Shown here: positions 49,738 to 60,284 of the stretch, piece after piece
How positions within the stretch are numbered: position 1 is the stretch's first letter
Layout of the letters: each line of letters starts with the position of its first letter
Assembly (NCBI GenBank): GCA_039621445.1
Contig: CP154956.1
Span: 54,901,419-54,965,418 of the forward strand
DNA length: 64,000 bases
Reading direction: 5' to 3'
DNA from: Euglena gracilis
Lineage: Eukaryota > Euglenida > Euglenophyceae > Euglenales
Program-made: the position numbers and the translations under genes
The notes under the pieces: model-generated
The model's database searches: none
What the model saw: the letters and a program-made list of their open reading frames with translations, nothing else
What the model was told of the DNA's origin: nothing

Positions 49738-49821
49738 TTGTATGGTCTGCCCACCTGCAGTGGGTCCCCAGGCCCGCAATCGATGCCCTCCTTGATGCAG
49801 CCTCACTGGATTTCAGTCCAG
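49738..49821 (+). CDS. Candidate exon, unknown protein
   Basis: Acceptor GTCTTTTCTCAAAGCAG and donor GTCCAG|GTGTGC enclose 28 codons in phase 0: LYGLPTCSGSPGPQSMPSLM, QPHWISVQ. This is phase-compatible with 47312. Another frame (VVWSAHLQWVPRPAIDALLD) is open too. Confidence 0.32.
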
Positions 49822-50204
49822 GTGTGCGTAAAATACCTCTGCAACCTGCATAATCTTAGGTTGCCGATCTTGCATTCAAGCTTGTTTTTTTTTGTGCCGT
49901 CTTGCACGATTGCGCGAAAACGGAGGCCTGGCATGACAAGCAGTTCAAAAATTGGAACCAATCACCAAGAAGTCAAGACATTCAACATCTTTTATTTCAC
50001 CATTTTCGGCTTGTTAAGCCATGGTAGGGAGGCAAATTTTTGGTGTTTTTGACCCTCCAAAAATGATGCCAGATTTCCCCCGTGAAATAAGATATTCATT
50101 TTAGCTTTATCCCCCCCTCATTTCTTGTGTGGGAACTGCAACCGCCAGGGGATGCTTTGGAGGTCAGGCGACAATCCACCCACCTCTTTGCTAATTTGCA
50201 AAGC
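49822..50204. other. No gene recognised; probable intron
   Basis: Unique sequence with no repeats or supported exons. Confidence 0.35.
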
Positions 50205-50212
50205 CATGCAAC

Positions 50213-50506
50213 CAGGGATTTTTTTAAGTTTGGACCCCCCGGGGGGGGAGGGGGGGGTAGGGTGGGTGGGTCCGCCGGACCCCCTCCCCCCCCGGGGGGG
50301 GGGTCCCCCCCGGAGGGGGGTGGGATATACTTTTCGGCGCCGCAGGCGCCGAAAAAATTCTATTTTTAGCACTTTTCGCGATTTTTTCGGCCATTTTTTG
50401 TGGGTCCCCCGGGACCCCCTCCCCCCCCGGGGGGCCCCCCCCAGGGGGGTGGGTGGGTGGGGGGGGGGGGACCCCCCCTCCCCCCCCAGTCTTAAAAAAA
50501 CCCCTG
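50213..50506. mobile_element. hAT-like MITE, family A relative
   Basis: Ends CAGGGATTTTTTTAAG and CTTAAAAAAACCCCTG, flanked by perfect duplications CATGCAAC (50205-50212, 50507-50514). Interior: alternating C and G runs and the mini-hairpin TTCGGCGCCGCAGGCGCCGA (50334) followed by AAAAAATTC. Confidence 0.93.
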
Positions 50507-50514
50507 CATGCAAC

Positions 50515-51177
50515 ACCCTGCGGTAGATTTCGGTGCCAGGCACAAAAGGAGTGCATTTTCCAACACAACAAATGTTTTAAGGTAGAAACAGGTTGTTGGA
50601 GAATTATGCCAATTGTGGTTGATGGGGGGATCAAGAGCACAATAGGATTGCCATGAGGTTCCAGTTGATTTCTGTGGTATGTCAGGCCACATCACCCCAT
50701 TTTGATGAAGATTTGGTACACCCACACGGCAGTAAACACAAAGTCCGTTTGCGTGATTGCACCCAATCTGTTGGCACCCCCTCCTCTGTGCAAAAAAAAA
50801 AAACCGGAGCGAAATGTTGGATATTATTTTGAGGCCTAAAATAGGGCAAAACAGTTGCTTGGAAGTGTGAGTTGTACATAGGACTTCACGTCATGGAAGA
50901 ATTTTTTTTGGTTCGGTGGGTTGAATCTCCCCTGCCATCTCCCACCCACCCAGCCAAGCATGGAATCACTGGGGGGACCCCCCAAAATCAGACCCCCTTT
51001 CCAGTGCCAACAGCCCAACCTCAGCTGTACCCCTCCCCTCGCCCCCCTCCCGGGGTCCAACCCTTTCAAAACCATGCTCCGGGGGACCTGCCAAGCAGAG
51101 GAAATAAGTTTGGGTGATTGAATGCGAATCCCAGTGACCAAAAGCAAAATGCCAAACATTTTGCAAATCATCGCAAG
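50515..51177. other. No gene recognised
   Basis: Mostly unique sequence. A minus-strand frame from 51357 to 50836 is open but conflicts with the plus-strand exon at 51178. Confidence 0.35.
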
Positions 51178-51344
51178 ACACCGCGAACTTGGAAGATCTG
51201 CACAAGCCCGATCCGGATGACCGGCGAGGGAGGGAAAAGCACCGCAGACAGGGGTTGGCCGACGCGGCGGAGTTCGCTGAGAAACAAGGGAAGAGGCGGG
51301 GGAGGTGGACGGAAACAGACACCGAATCAACCACAGCCTCATAA
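51178..51344 (+). CDS. Terminal exon of charged protein, unknown
   Basis: After a possible acceptor ATCGCAAG the frame reads TANLEDLHKPDPDDRRGREK, HRRQGLADAAEFAEKQGKRR, GRWTETDTESTTAS and stops at TAA. Strong alternating charge and a Ser/Thr tail are protein-like and unlike the antisense frame. The exact acceptor is uncertain. It may be the 3' end of the gene with exons at 43255-49821, or separate. Confidence 0.5.
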
Positions 51345-52700
51345 CCTCAACCATCAACCATCAACCATCAACCTCATACCTGTTGCCTCTGAGGAATACT
51401 GTGTGAACCAGAATGGCCAGTCCCATGCCCGAAGGTGTAGTTTACAATGCGACAAAGCCCAAAAACAAGGGAGGGGACTGCAAAATCCGATTTCATGAAG
51501 TTCTGTGCCGAAAAAAAATCCACCCACTGTCGGTCATTGTTGAATATTTTGCCCCAAGAAATGTTCATTTTGGAATCAGCAAGAAATGAGAAAGCCAAGT
51601 GATGCTGTATCTGTTTCAAAAATGCAAAAGATGTTCGAAGGTGAAGGGGAGAAGCGGCTCACATTGCAGTGAGTGGGACTGGACCCCAACTTTTAACAAT
51701 GGATAGCAACCCCTGTCAACACAGACTGAGAGGGCAATGATTTCAAAGTCTGCAGAAGACGCAGAAGACGTTGGGATATAAAGACTGATTGATTGTCTGC
51801 TGGCTTGGGTTTTTAAGCCAAATTCTGGAGCCGAACCCCCAAAACCCTGAAAAACATATGTTTGACCAGTTACTTCGACATGGCGACAAATTTGGGCAAA
51901 AACTGGTGTTTCCGGCCATCTTTTTCGCCAAATTTGTCGCCATGTCTCAGGGTTACTAATTTTTTTTTCATGGGCTCAACTGCGATTCGCAATGAATTTT
52001 TTGTCATATTTAAATTTTCATTATTCAACATGTGGCAGGATTTGCATAATTGCGCAAATCCGTCCTGTGTATGGTCTATTTGCACTGTTGCATGGGTGTT
52101 CTGTTTTGCACGCTTGTGTAAACGGACCGAAAAAAATTCAATAACCCAAGATGGGTGGTATTGTGTAGGGCTTGTTCTCAACTGCCCCAAATCGCTCCAC
52201 CAACATCCCGTGTTGATGAGGCAGTTGTTGGGAGGTTCCCGAATACAAATACTGGGCAGATGTGCCCGGTGTGCTGTGGCACATGCTCTGGGGCTCTAAT
52301 CGTCAAAATCCCAACTTCCCTCTTCAGCTCCTGGGCCACCAAAACACACCCTCATAGATGTGAATGGATGAATACTGGATGAAAAAACACGACATATAGG
52401 GGTCATAGGGCCATAAGGTGTATTACCCTGACATGCTTTCTTTGACCCTCTATGACATGCTGCACAACACCTCATTTTGTAGACGCTGTGCATCCACTCC
52501 GATCTTGCCTCAGAAGTGATTAATTTAAAATTTCAAAACAAAAAATAGTTTTGCTCCGCTTAATCTTTCATCTCCAAACAGGGTGGCACAACAGGGTCAG
52601 AGGGTAACAGGCATAGCACAAGCACGTTCTTTTGCTATTTTCAGAGGAGGAAAGATCGCTGCGCATTTTATTATTAAATTATTATTAAATAATATGCGCT
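51345..52700. other. No gene recognised
   Basis: Includes a CATCAACCATCAACC direct repeat at 51352, and a segment near 51875-51945 where CGACATGGCGACAAATTTGG faces CCAAATTTGTCGCCATGTC, giving a hairpin with arms of about 18 bp. TTATTATTAAATTATTATTA lies at 52668. No exon supported. Confidence 0.4.
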
Positions 52701-53400
52701 CTTCCCCCGCATTTTTGTGATTTCAGGAAAAATGCATATTTTTGGACTTTTTGTGACATTTCGTGCATTTTTTTTTGCATATTGCACAATTTTTTTTTAA
52801 TTTCCAATTGAAAATTTCATTTTCCATAACATTTTTGCTGGGGGGGCTAGACAAAATGTTCACCTCCTCCAGATTTTTTTTGCTATTTCATGTTGGTTGC
52901 ACATTTTGATCACCTCAGGTTTAAAAAAAAATGGTCCAGGATGTGGAATTTTCCAAATCATTTCGCAGCAGAAAATAAAAAAAGAACATTAAAACAACAA
53001 CAAAACCTGCAAATATCTGCAATTTTGCAAATTTTGGCAAATTTTGTAAAAAAGGGGGGACATCCAGGAAGCAAGGCATTTACCCCAACTTATTTGTCCA
53101 AATTACAAAACCTGACACACAGAGAACAAATCAAGAAAAAGAAGCAACTCAGCAATCAGTGAGATATGCGGAGTGCAAGTATATTTTGCACATATTCCGC
53201 ATATATTTTGCACATATTCCGCATATATTTTGCACATATTCCGCAAATTTAGCGCACATTTCACTTTTTTGGGGCTAAAAAGCGGATATTTTGCATATTT
53301 TATGCATATTTAGCACATATTCGCAGGGTGTTTCAGGATTTTCCCACCGAATATTTTACCTGTTCCCGCATATTTTCCGCATATTTTCCGCACCTTGTTG
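52701..53400. repeat. CACATATTCCGCATATATTTTG tandem repeats
   Basis: TATTTTGCACATATTCCGCA recurs at 53180, 53206 and 53231 with a 26-bp period and decays into TTTTGCATATTTTATGCATA and CCGCATATTTTCCGCATA through 53385. Similar TTTGCATATTGCAC phrases begin at 52770. Confidence 0.85.
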
Positions 53401-54095
53401 GGGTTGTGTTGATCATTTTGGGCTATTTTTTTCACCAACCCTTGGCTATTTTAGTTCATTCTGAGCCACTGTGGGCCTTTTTTTTAAGTCATTTTGGACC
53501 ACTGTTTTGCCGTTTTTGGGGGCAAATCAGCAGTTAATTTGGTCGTATGGGCCATTTTTCATGGCCAGATCATCTTAATTTGCGGGAAATGGCCAAAAAT
53601 TGCTTAACACAATACAACTGGTCAAATGTGGCCCCAAAATATTTTTGGCCCCTCCATTTTAACTCTAGCCCACACTCAACATTTCCGTAATTTCACAATA
53701 TCACCTTCAGAAAACATTATTTATTAATTCACTGGAAGGTGTACACCTCGTATGGGGTTATTTTTGTTCACCGATTGTAAAATTTGACCAAATGTGAGAT
53801 TTGGGGGGGTTCCTCCTGTTCCTCCTTTTTTTAAAAAAAAGGGCTTTTCACATTTGTCACAGGTTTCCAGAGTATCCCAAGATGAGAAAGAAATTGCCTC
53901 TCACCGCAGCGTTGAATTTTTTTGGTTATATGCAAAAAATTAAAGTTCTTTTGCAGGGTCCTTGGGAGGCATTGGGGGTTTTAGACTTCAAGGTCTATGG
54001 AAGGGATGTTATTTGAGAGGGGTAAAATAGTTTGGAACACACGGATGGCTTGTTGTAACACACGAATTTGCTCCCAATGTCCTTGTTCTGCTCAG
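53401..54095. other. No gene recognised
   Basis: AT-rich unique sequence with several short open frames. A Lys-rich frame at 53870-54010 (PKMRKKLPLTAALNFFGYMQ) has a TTTCCAG before it but no clear donor. Confidence 0.35.
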
Positions 54096-54237
54096 GCAAC
54101 CAACTGAAAAGCACCTTTCCCTCCAAAGTGTTGTCAGCGGGCAGAACACAACACTCCAGTGGAAGTGGGACCTCTGAGGAGCTTTTTGGTCCAGCCTGTG
54201 TGTTCGACCTGAACGAGCTGTCTACTGCTCCCTCCAG
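54096..54237 (+). CDS. Candidate exon, Ser/Thr-rich
   Basis: Acceptor TGTCCTTGTTCTGCTCAG and donor CTCCAG|GTGTAT. The frame NQLKSTFPSKVLSAGRTQHS, SGSGTSEELFGPACVFDLNE, LSTAPSR is open throughout; the other two plus frames hit stops. No family recognised. The downstream partner was not found. Confidence 0.42.
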
Positions 54238-54880
54238 GTGTATTTCCCGCCAACATCTTGCAGCAATTTGCCATTGTTCCCCCTAAAAAACATGGCATAA
54301 AAATGACGGTAAAAAGTACAATCATGACCACAAAGAGCTGTTTTCCCGGAAATGACATACAGCAAGTGAAAAAAGCATACAGTGATGTAAGCATGTTTTG
54401 GTGAGACAAAAGTTTTGGGAATATGCCAGTTCTTTTCGCACCACAGTTGCAAAGCATATAAAAGCATGCCAGACCACCATGAGATTATGAGGTAAGAGTT
54501 TGCAGAACCAGGAATGAAGCTGCAACAGAGAGGAGAATTCTACTCTTCACAGAAATAAAAAGGAGTTAAATGCAGCAGTTAGCACAGTAAAGAGCCTAAG
54601 CAACCCAGGAGAGATAGTGTCCCTGTCAGTGAACAATCAGGTAATTTATTACCCAACAAAAGGGTAATGATAACAAAAGGATAAGGATTTTGTTTTAGAT
54701 GGTGCATAGAGCACAATGAAGCCTCCAAGTTTAATGGGTTCTTTCCAAAGAATTCCTGGCAGATCCAATAAACAGGTGGAAATGGACAGAGGGGATAATG
54801 TGATTGAGGCCAGGGGGGAATGCAATGCGGTTTTTTTTTGCGTTTTTTTTTTGGTGTTTGCTTGATTTCGGCAAAAAAAA
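54238..54880. other. No gene recognised
   Basis: Unique AT-rich sequence. A minus-strand frame at 54134-54457 is hydrophobic, but it overlaps the plus-strand exon candidate and lacks splice support. Confidence 0.35.
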
Positions 54881-55215
54881 AATTTGTGTTTGTTTGCTTT
54901 TTTTTTGAGTTTGTTTCGCGTTTTTTTCCCCTGGAAATTTTTGGATTTTTGCTGGAATTTTTTTCATTATGAAAATTTCCTCATTTTGGCCCCTATTTTC
55001 CCTCAAGACCAAAATTTTTGTCAATTTTTTTTGTATTTTTTGGTCAACAAAAAGCTTATTTTTATGCAAAATGAATTTCCCCAGTGGAGCCAAAAAATTT
55101 TCTAAGTCCTCTCCAATGTATACCACCCAGGGGAGCTCCCAAAGGATTTTTTCATGCAATTTGCGTTTTTTCGCCTTTTTTGCATCGCGTTTTTGAGGGT
55201 CCATGTTGATTCTCC
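54881..55215. repeat. AT-rich dispersed repeat, copy 2
   Basis: Related to 34090-34260 (see there). The minus-strand 157-codon Lys-rich frame that spans it starts with ATG at 55204 but consists mainly of this AT-rich repeat and T runs, so I do not call it a gene. Confidence 0.5.
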
Positions 55216-55625
55216 CCCCTGTTGAGGCACCATCTCAACCTGTTCGTGCATTTGTTGCTTCTAGGCAACAAAATACTTCCAAATTTTGTGTCTAGATGGC
55301 CTTACTAGGAGCCTGCAGCATTAGATCAAGGTTTATGTTTATGGGTTCAGTGTACCCCCCCCCTGGCTCGACGACTGCAGCTAGTCTCAATATGATCCCC
55401 CTGGGGGGTCTACTAACAGATGGGAGGTTTAGCTGGGTGGTTTTTTTCCTGGTGGTTAACAAAATGCCAAGATGCAAATGCAAAATCCCCCCGGTCCTTC
55501 AGCAAAAGCCTGCTGTAGATGCATCACCATGTCGTCTGGATAGTATGGGAGCCCTCATGCCCCTCCCATTCAGTGGGAAATTTTATTCCACACTTGCAAA
55601 TGTTTCCCCAGACGCAATTTAGAAA
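55216..55625. other. No gene recognised
   Basis: Unique sequence upstream of the family C element. A plus frame reads from 55296 through 55622 without a supported exon boundary. Confidence 0.35.
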
Positions 55626-55633
55626 CATACCAA

Positions 55634-55932
55634 CATATTTTCATTTAGTGCGCTGGATAATTATTTTTCTATGCCACGTGCGCTGTGGCACCAGAAATTT
55701 TGTGACCTCGTGTGCTGTGGAGGATTTCTTTCTGTGCGCCGCGTGCGCCACAGCATGGGTATCCCAATTATCCCCTGTCCGGCCTCTTTCATACTTTCGG
55801 GTGCGTTGTTGGTATGCCACAGCAGCCTTTCAGGTGCACCGCGGCAAAAATTTGATTGTGCGCCGCGTGCGCCGCGGGAAAAAAATTTTGTGCAGCGGCA
55901 AACTTCGCCGCGGCACACTAAATGAAAGTCTG
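55634..55932. mobile_element. hAT-like MITE, family C, copy 2
   Basis: Ends CATATTTTCATTTAGTGCGC and GCACACTAAATGAAAGTCTG, flanked by perfect duplications CATACCAA (55626-55633, 55933-55940). Interior phrases AGAAATTTTGTGACC, GTGCGCCGCGTGCGCC and GGCAAAAATTTGATTGTGCG match copy 1 at 42204. The clean duplication fixes the boundaries of the family. Confidence 0.94.
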
Positions 55933-55940
55933 CATACCAA

Positions 55941-56380
55941 AGACCTCTTGCCTAAAATCAAACCCTACAACGATGGGAGAAACGGTCACCAAGGGAGCGC
56001 AAAAGAGGCTTCTTTTAAACTCAGAAGACCCCAGGGTCGTTCCCGCATCTGGACGCGGGGGTTTCAGGTTGGAGACCCAGGTGTGAGTTCCAATGCGAAG
56101 CGCCCAAAATTTTTGGGAAATGCCCTCAGATGGCCCGATTTGGGGGGGGATCCTGCCCCCCCCCCCCGGGGTCCTGGGTGGAGGGAACCAACCCCCCCCT
56201 CTCTTAAAAAGAAGCCTGACAAGCCTGACCTTGTGAGCCCGACCCCCACCCATGAAACAATACAGAGGCCTTTGGAGGACTTCAGAAATCAGCTGAGTTC
56301 CTCCCTTGGGACGATGTTGCTGAAGGTTGGTTTCTCTAGTTGATGCCAAGAACAAGCAGAAAATGAGTTTAATCATTTAA
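55941..56380. other. Degraded family A element; no gene recognised
   Basis: GAGGCTTCTTTTAAACTCAG (56005) and CTCTTAAAAAGAAGCCTG (56201) look like family A ends, but no target duplication is visible. TCCCAAGGGAGGAACTC-like sequence appears at 56300 (inverse) and 56577, so the (AAT)n tract is flanked by an inverted repeat: AACTGGAGAAACTAATCTTC to GAACTCCTCCA is the reverse complement of 56285-56340. Confidence 0.55.
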
Positions 56381-56383
56381 TGA

Positions 56384-56516
<133 letters not shown>

Positions 56517-57421
56517 TAAATGAGTTTAATCGTTTTTAAAAAAAATCAACTGGAGAAACTAATCTTCAGCAACATCGTCCCAAGGGAGGAACTCCTCCAA
56601 ACGTCTGTGATAAGACCTGAGAATGCAGTTAAAAACGACGTTACTGCTGGTTCCTCTCTTGACTTTTTGATTTAGTGACAGGGTAACCACCACCCATGCA
56701 AATGGATATTCATTCAGTGGGAATATAGTTGGCAGGAATTTAGTGAGACAGTTTTGTAGACGTGTGTGGTCGTTAATGCATTTTGTGATGCACCAACGCC
56801 CAGAATTTTTTTGGCTCGCCTGTGGGCAAAAAAAATTTTGCGGTTCGCACACCGGTTCACCCAGGACACCAAAAAATTTTTTTTATTATTATTTTACGGT
56901 TCCAAATTGTTTTATGGGAACGCTTTTCAGAATTTTTCCCCCCAAAGAAGCTTGCATTCTTGATCTGGCAATTGCATGGAAAGGGACCCTGGCCAACAAG
57001 CTTTTTCCAGCCAGCAGCTTATTATAAGGGAGGTGAACGAACTTCTTTAAAAAGAAGCCTGGCCCAAACCACTAATTGACCTCAGGGTGGTTCCGTGGTT
57101 GGTGAGCAAGCAATATTATCTTGTTGTTATCAATAGGATGAGAGGGCAGCCAGCAGCATTTTTTTCAGCCACCCATTCCCTATTTTCCCAATTTCTGAAC
57201 GTTGGGCAACACCCTGGGTGGAGGAGGTCTCTGAATTGAGTTTAAGTGTCATTCTCTCATTTTTGCTTGACACAGTTACTTCTTTCATCAACAGCTCAAC
57301 ACATTTGTTTCTTTTTTTTTCTGCATCCCCCAACAAATATAAATTCGGAGAATCGATATGCAATGTTGCGTGGTTATAGGACAAATTCATCCTGTCTTCA
57401 CAAGGTCTTTTTGTCTTTCAG
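56517..57421. other. No gene recognised
   Basis: Begins with the right arm of the inverted repeat around the microsatellite. ACTTCTTTAAAAAGAAGCCTG at 57040 is a palindromic family A relic. The rest is unique. Confidence 0.4.
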
Positions 57422-57536
57422 GCCAGATGTTTTTGCAGGAGAGGATATCCATCAGGTGTGCTGCCATCACAGCGGAGACAAAATTCGTGTTTGCACTATT
57501 TTCCATGGACAGATACCGAAGACAACCTTGAAATAA
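57422..57536 (+). CDS. Candidate exon, unknown protein
   Basis: After TTTTTGTCTTTCAG one frame reads PDVFAGEDIHQVCCHHSGDK, IRVCTIFHGQIPKTTLK and then TAA. A donor-like CATCAG|GTGTGC after DIHQ could end the exon early. A second frame (QMFLQERISIRCAAITAETK) is equally open to a stop, so frame is uncertain. Confidence 0.3.
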
Positions 57537-58243
57537 TAATAATCGCCCAGCCTCTGAGCCTCTGAGCCTGTGTGAGACAGGTGTATATTTTATTTTATGT
57601 CTAATGAACCCCAATGAACAGGGGGCGTCCGGGCGATACCATTCTTTGAGGTGTTCCCGACATTGCATCATTTAGTTACTGGCCGACCCCCCCCCCCAAC
57701 CCCAGGGGGTGGGTGAATGGTTGATTTCAGAGTGAGACTGGTTTTTGGCCCGGATGCCCCCCCCCCGTGTGGGGGGGGGTCGGCAGAATTGCTAAAGTGA
57801 CCCGGTACCGGAAAAATATTGGATTATTTTGTTTCGCGTTTGCGTCATGTCATGTCGTATTGTGTGTAACGTTCACGTTTTTTTTTGTTTGTTGTTCGCG
57901 TCAATTTTCTTTTGGATTCCGAGTTGCCTGGGGGTGACTGATTGGTTTTTGCTGAGTGGACCCCCCTGGGGTCGGGAAAAAATTGTATGGTCACCCCCTG
58001 GGGGTGACTGATTGGCTTTTCAAAACTGACTGACTGGATTTTGGCTCAGCCCCCCCCCCCCCGGGGCCGAAAGTGGCCGAAAGTGGTCACCGGCACCAAA
58101 GGCACCGGAAATTTTTGGGGGGGTTTTGGCCAATGTCTATTAATTTTAGGTCATTGTCCAGAGTGACCCCTCCCGATGGTTATAAAGTGGGTGGCCAGTT
58201 TTTCAAAAGTCTGGGTTTTGAAAGCGAAAAGTGATCCTTTCTC
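57537..58243. repeat. TGACTGA repeats and C/G-run sequence
   Basis: GGGGGTGACTGATTGGTTTT (57942), GGGGGTGACTGATTGGCTTT (58000) and CTGACTGACTGGATTTTGGC (58024) are members of the TGACTGA family. A mini-hairpin of CACCGGCACCAAAGGCACCG type lies at 58088. No exon. Confidence 0.55.
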
Positions 58244-58249
58244 ACTCCC

Positions 58250-58370
58250 TAGGCTCAGTGAGCAATGGTGTGGTCCAGACTGTGTAGAGTATCACCTTTC
58301 ACAGCAATGCAAAACGCTCAGACAGCCCATGCGCCAATGGATATCCCCTGTCCAGACCGTCCTGATTCTT
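58250..58370 (+). CDS. Weak candidate exon
   Basis: After CACTCCCTAG the frame reads LSEQWCGPDCVEYHLSQQCK, TLRQPMRQWISPVQTVLI. No donor is obvious, so this may be chance. It lies 170 bp upstream of the better exon at 58534. Confidence 0.25.
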
Positions 58371-58533
58371 ATTTTAGGGTCCATGTGGTGTTCACTTTGG
58401 TGCCATTTTGATGCTCATTGGGCTGAGGGGGAGAAACCTTCCCCCCTCCTCCCCGTGTTATTGACCCCTTGGTTTGTTGTGCCCACCCGCTTGAGTGACA
58501 CCCTCCTCCTCCTCCTCTGTTGGGCCTAAACAG

Positions 58534-58642
58534 ACGCGCAAAAATCTTTTTCAAGAAGGTCCAAGACACTACAAGGAATGCTTTCCCTGTAGAAACATCT
58601 TTTTGAATGATGATTCACAATCAGACAGCGCATATCTGGAGA
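58534..58642 (+). CDS. Candidate exon, unknown protein
   Basis: Acceptor TTGGGCCTAAACAG and donor CTGGAGA|GTAAGC enclose TRKNLFQEGPRHYKECFPCR, NIFLNDDSQSDSAYLE and one base. Other frames contain stops. The CFPC pair suggests metal binding or a disulphide but is too short to judge. Confidence 0.45.
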
Positions 58643-58675
58643 GTAAGCTAGGGACCAGGATGTTTTTTTTCGATG

Positions 58676-58810
58676 ATACATCCATCCATCTATCCATGCA
58701 TGCATACATACATACATGCATGCATACATACATACATACATACATACATACATACATACATACATACATACATACATACATACATACATACATACATACG
58801 TACGTACATC
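58676..58810. repeat. CATA tetranucleotide microsatellite
   Basis: About 30 CATA units with CATC, CATG and CGTA variants at the ends. Confidence 0.97.
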
Positions 58811-59690
58811 ACTTACATAAGTACATACATTTGAACAACAACAACAACAAAAATATTTTGCTTTTTGAATAACTTTTTCTGTGTGCGTTGTCAGGCCCCG
58901 AAAACAACAAAAGTGTATTATATTAGGATAGGAGGACAAATGATGGAATAGGTCCCAGGACTCGACGAGACACCTGGGTATGGTGAACTGGTGGTTGGAA
59001 AAATTTTCGCCTCGGGGGCCATTTTGGGGTCAAAAAATCGATTTTTTCCAAAATATCTCGAACCCCGTGGGGAATTGAAGGAAACACCCCCATTGCAAAA
59101 TAGAAGCCCCTGGGGCCCCCCAACCACTGGTGGAGACCCGGGGGTCCGGCTGTCCGGCTTGGCCCAGATACGGGTCGTCGAAGGTCCAAGAAAGGGGGCC
59201 CCAGGGGGGGGGGGGACAGGCATTTTTGGCCATTTTGGGGTCAAAAAATCGATTTTTTGAAAATTACCCAAAACCGATGGGGAACTGCACGGACCCACCC
59301 GGGGATTCAAACCAACCATGGGGGACCCCCAAGTGGCCTGTATACACCCCACATACCCCCGGCCCCTCCGGACCGTTTTGGGGCCCGTACGGGGCCCCCC
59401 AAAAGGGGCTCCCACAGGACTTGGCCGTTTTTCAGCCTCCCGGGGGGCAAAAAATCGATTTTTTTTGAAAATTACCCGAAACGGATGGGGAACTGCACGG
59501 ACCCACCCGGGGACCCAAACCAACCATGGGGGACCCCCAAGTGGCCTGTATACACCCCACATACCCCCGGCCCCTCCGGACCGTTTTGGGGCCCGTACGT
59601 TTTTTGACGCATAATTTGAAGAGCCAAGTTGCAATCCCCCCCCCCCCTGCTGGAATATAACAGAGTTTTGCTGCCCAAAAACAGTAAACA
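58811..59690. repeat. Two tandem copies of a 210-bp unit
   Basis: AATCGATTTTTTGAAAATTA, CCCAAAACCGATGGGGAACT, GCACGGACCCACCCGGGGA, AACCAACCATGGGGGACCCC, AAGTGGCCTGTATACACCCC and ACATACCCCCGGCCCCTCCG occur at 59248-59380 and again at 59455-59587. A more diverged copy precedes at about 59030-59130. Some phrases (GTCAAAAAATCGATTTTTT) recall the satellite at 16.8-23 kb. Confidence 0.85.
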
Positions 59691-59866
59691 TGGGACAATC
59701 CCGCTGGGCCAGGCCGGGCTGGGCCGCCGACCAGGCTGGGCCAGGCCGGGCCGTGCCAGGCCTGGTCAGGTCACCGGGCCGCTGGCTGTGCCGCCAGGCC
59801 TGGCCGGCGTGCCGCCGGGGCGGGTCGGACCGGGCCGCTGAGCCGCAGGCCAGGCCGGCCCATGCC
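59691..59866. repeat. GC-rich GGCCGGGC tract, left part
   Basis: Degenerate repeats of GGCCGGGCCGCTGG and GCCAGGCC. The tract is interrupted at 59874 by a family B transposon and resumes at 60285. Confidence 0.9.
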
Positions 59867-59874
59867 GCCTGGCT

Positions 59875-60276
59875 CAGGGTTCGATATAAGGAGGGCGTAC
59901 ATGGTTTAGGTGGGAGGGTGCCCCCCCCCCCCCCCCCCCCTCCTGGCCCGCAGGGGGGGTCCGGACCACCCCCCCCCCACCTGCAAGGGGGGTCCGGACC
60001 GACCCTGGGGGGCAAAAATTGACCCCCCCCCAAAAAGGGTCAATTTTTTCCTCCGGCGCTTCGCGCCGAAAATTTTTTGCATTTTTGGCACATTTTTGCC
60101 CAAAAAGTGCCCAAAATGGCACTTTTGGTCGTTTTGGGGGGTCAAAAATTTTCGGCCACCCTGACCGCGCACCTGTTTAGGTGGGGGGGGTGTCCCCCCC
60201 ACCCCCCCCCCCCCTCCTGGCCCACAGGGGGGGTCCGGACCACCCCCCCCCCCACCTGTCCTTATATCGAACCCTG
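59875..60276. mobile_element. hAT-like MITE, family B, copy 2
   Basis: Ends CAGGGTTCGATATAAGGA and TCCTTATATCGAACCCTG, flanked by perfect duplications GCCTGGCT (59867-59874, 60277-60284). The 402-bp interior is very similar to 27745-28174 (GTACATGGTTTAGGTGG, CCGGCGCTTCGCGCCGAAAA, AGTGCCCAAAATGGCACTTT). It is young enough for both duplicates to be intact and splits the GC-rich tract. Confidence 0.96.
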
Positions 60277-60284
60277 GCCTGGCT

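Noticed and set aside
54731-55204. 157-codon Lys-rich minus-strand ORF with ATG
   Set aside because: Falls in an AT-rich dispersed repeat related to 34090-34260; composition follows from T runs on the other strand.
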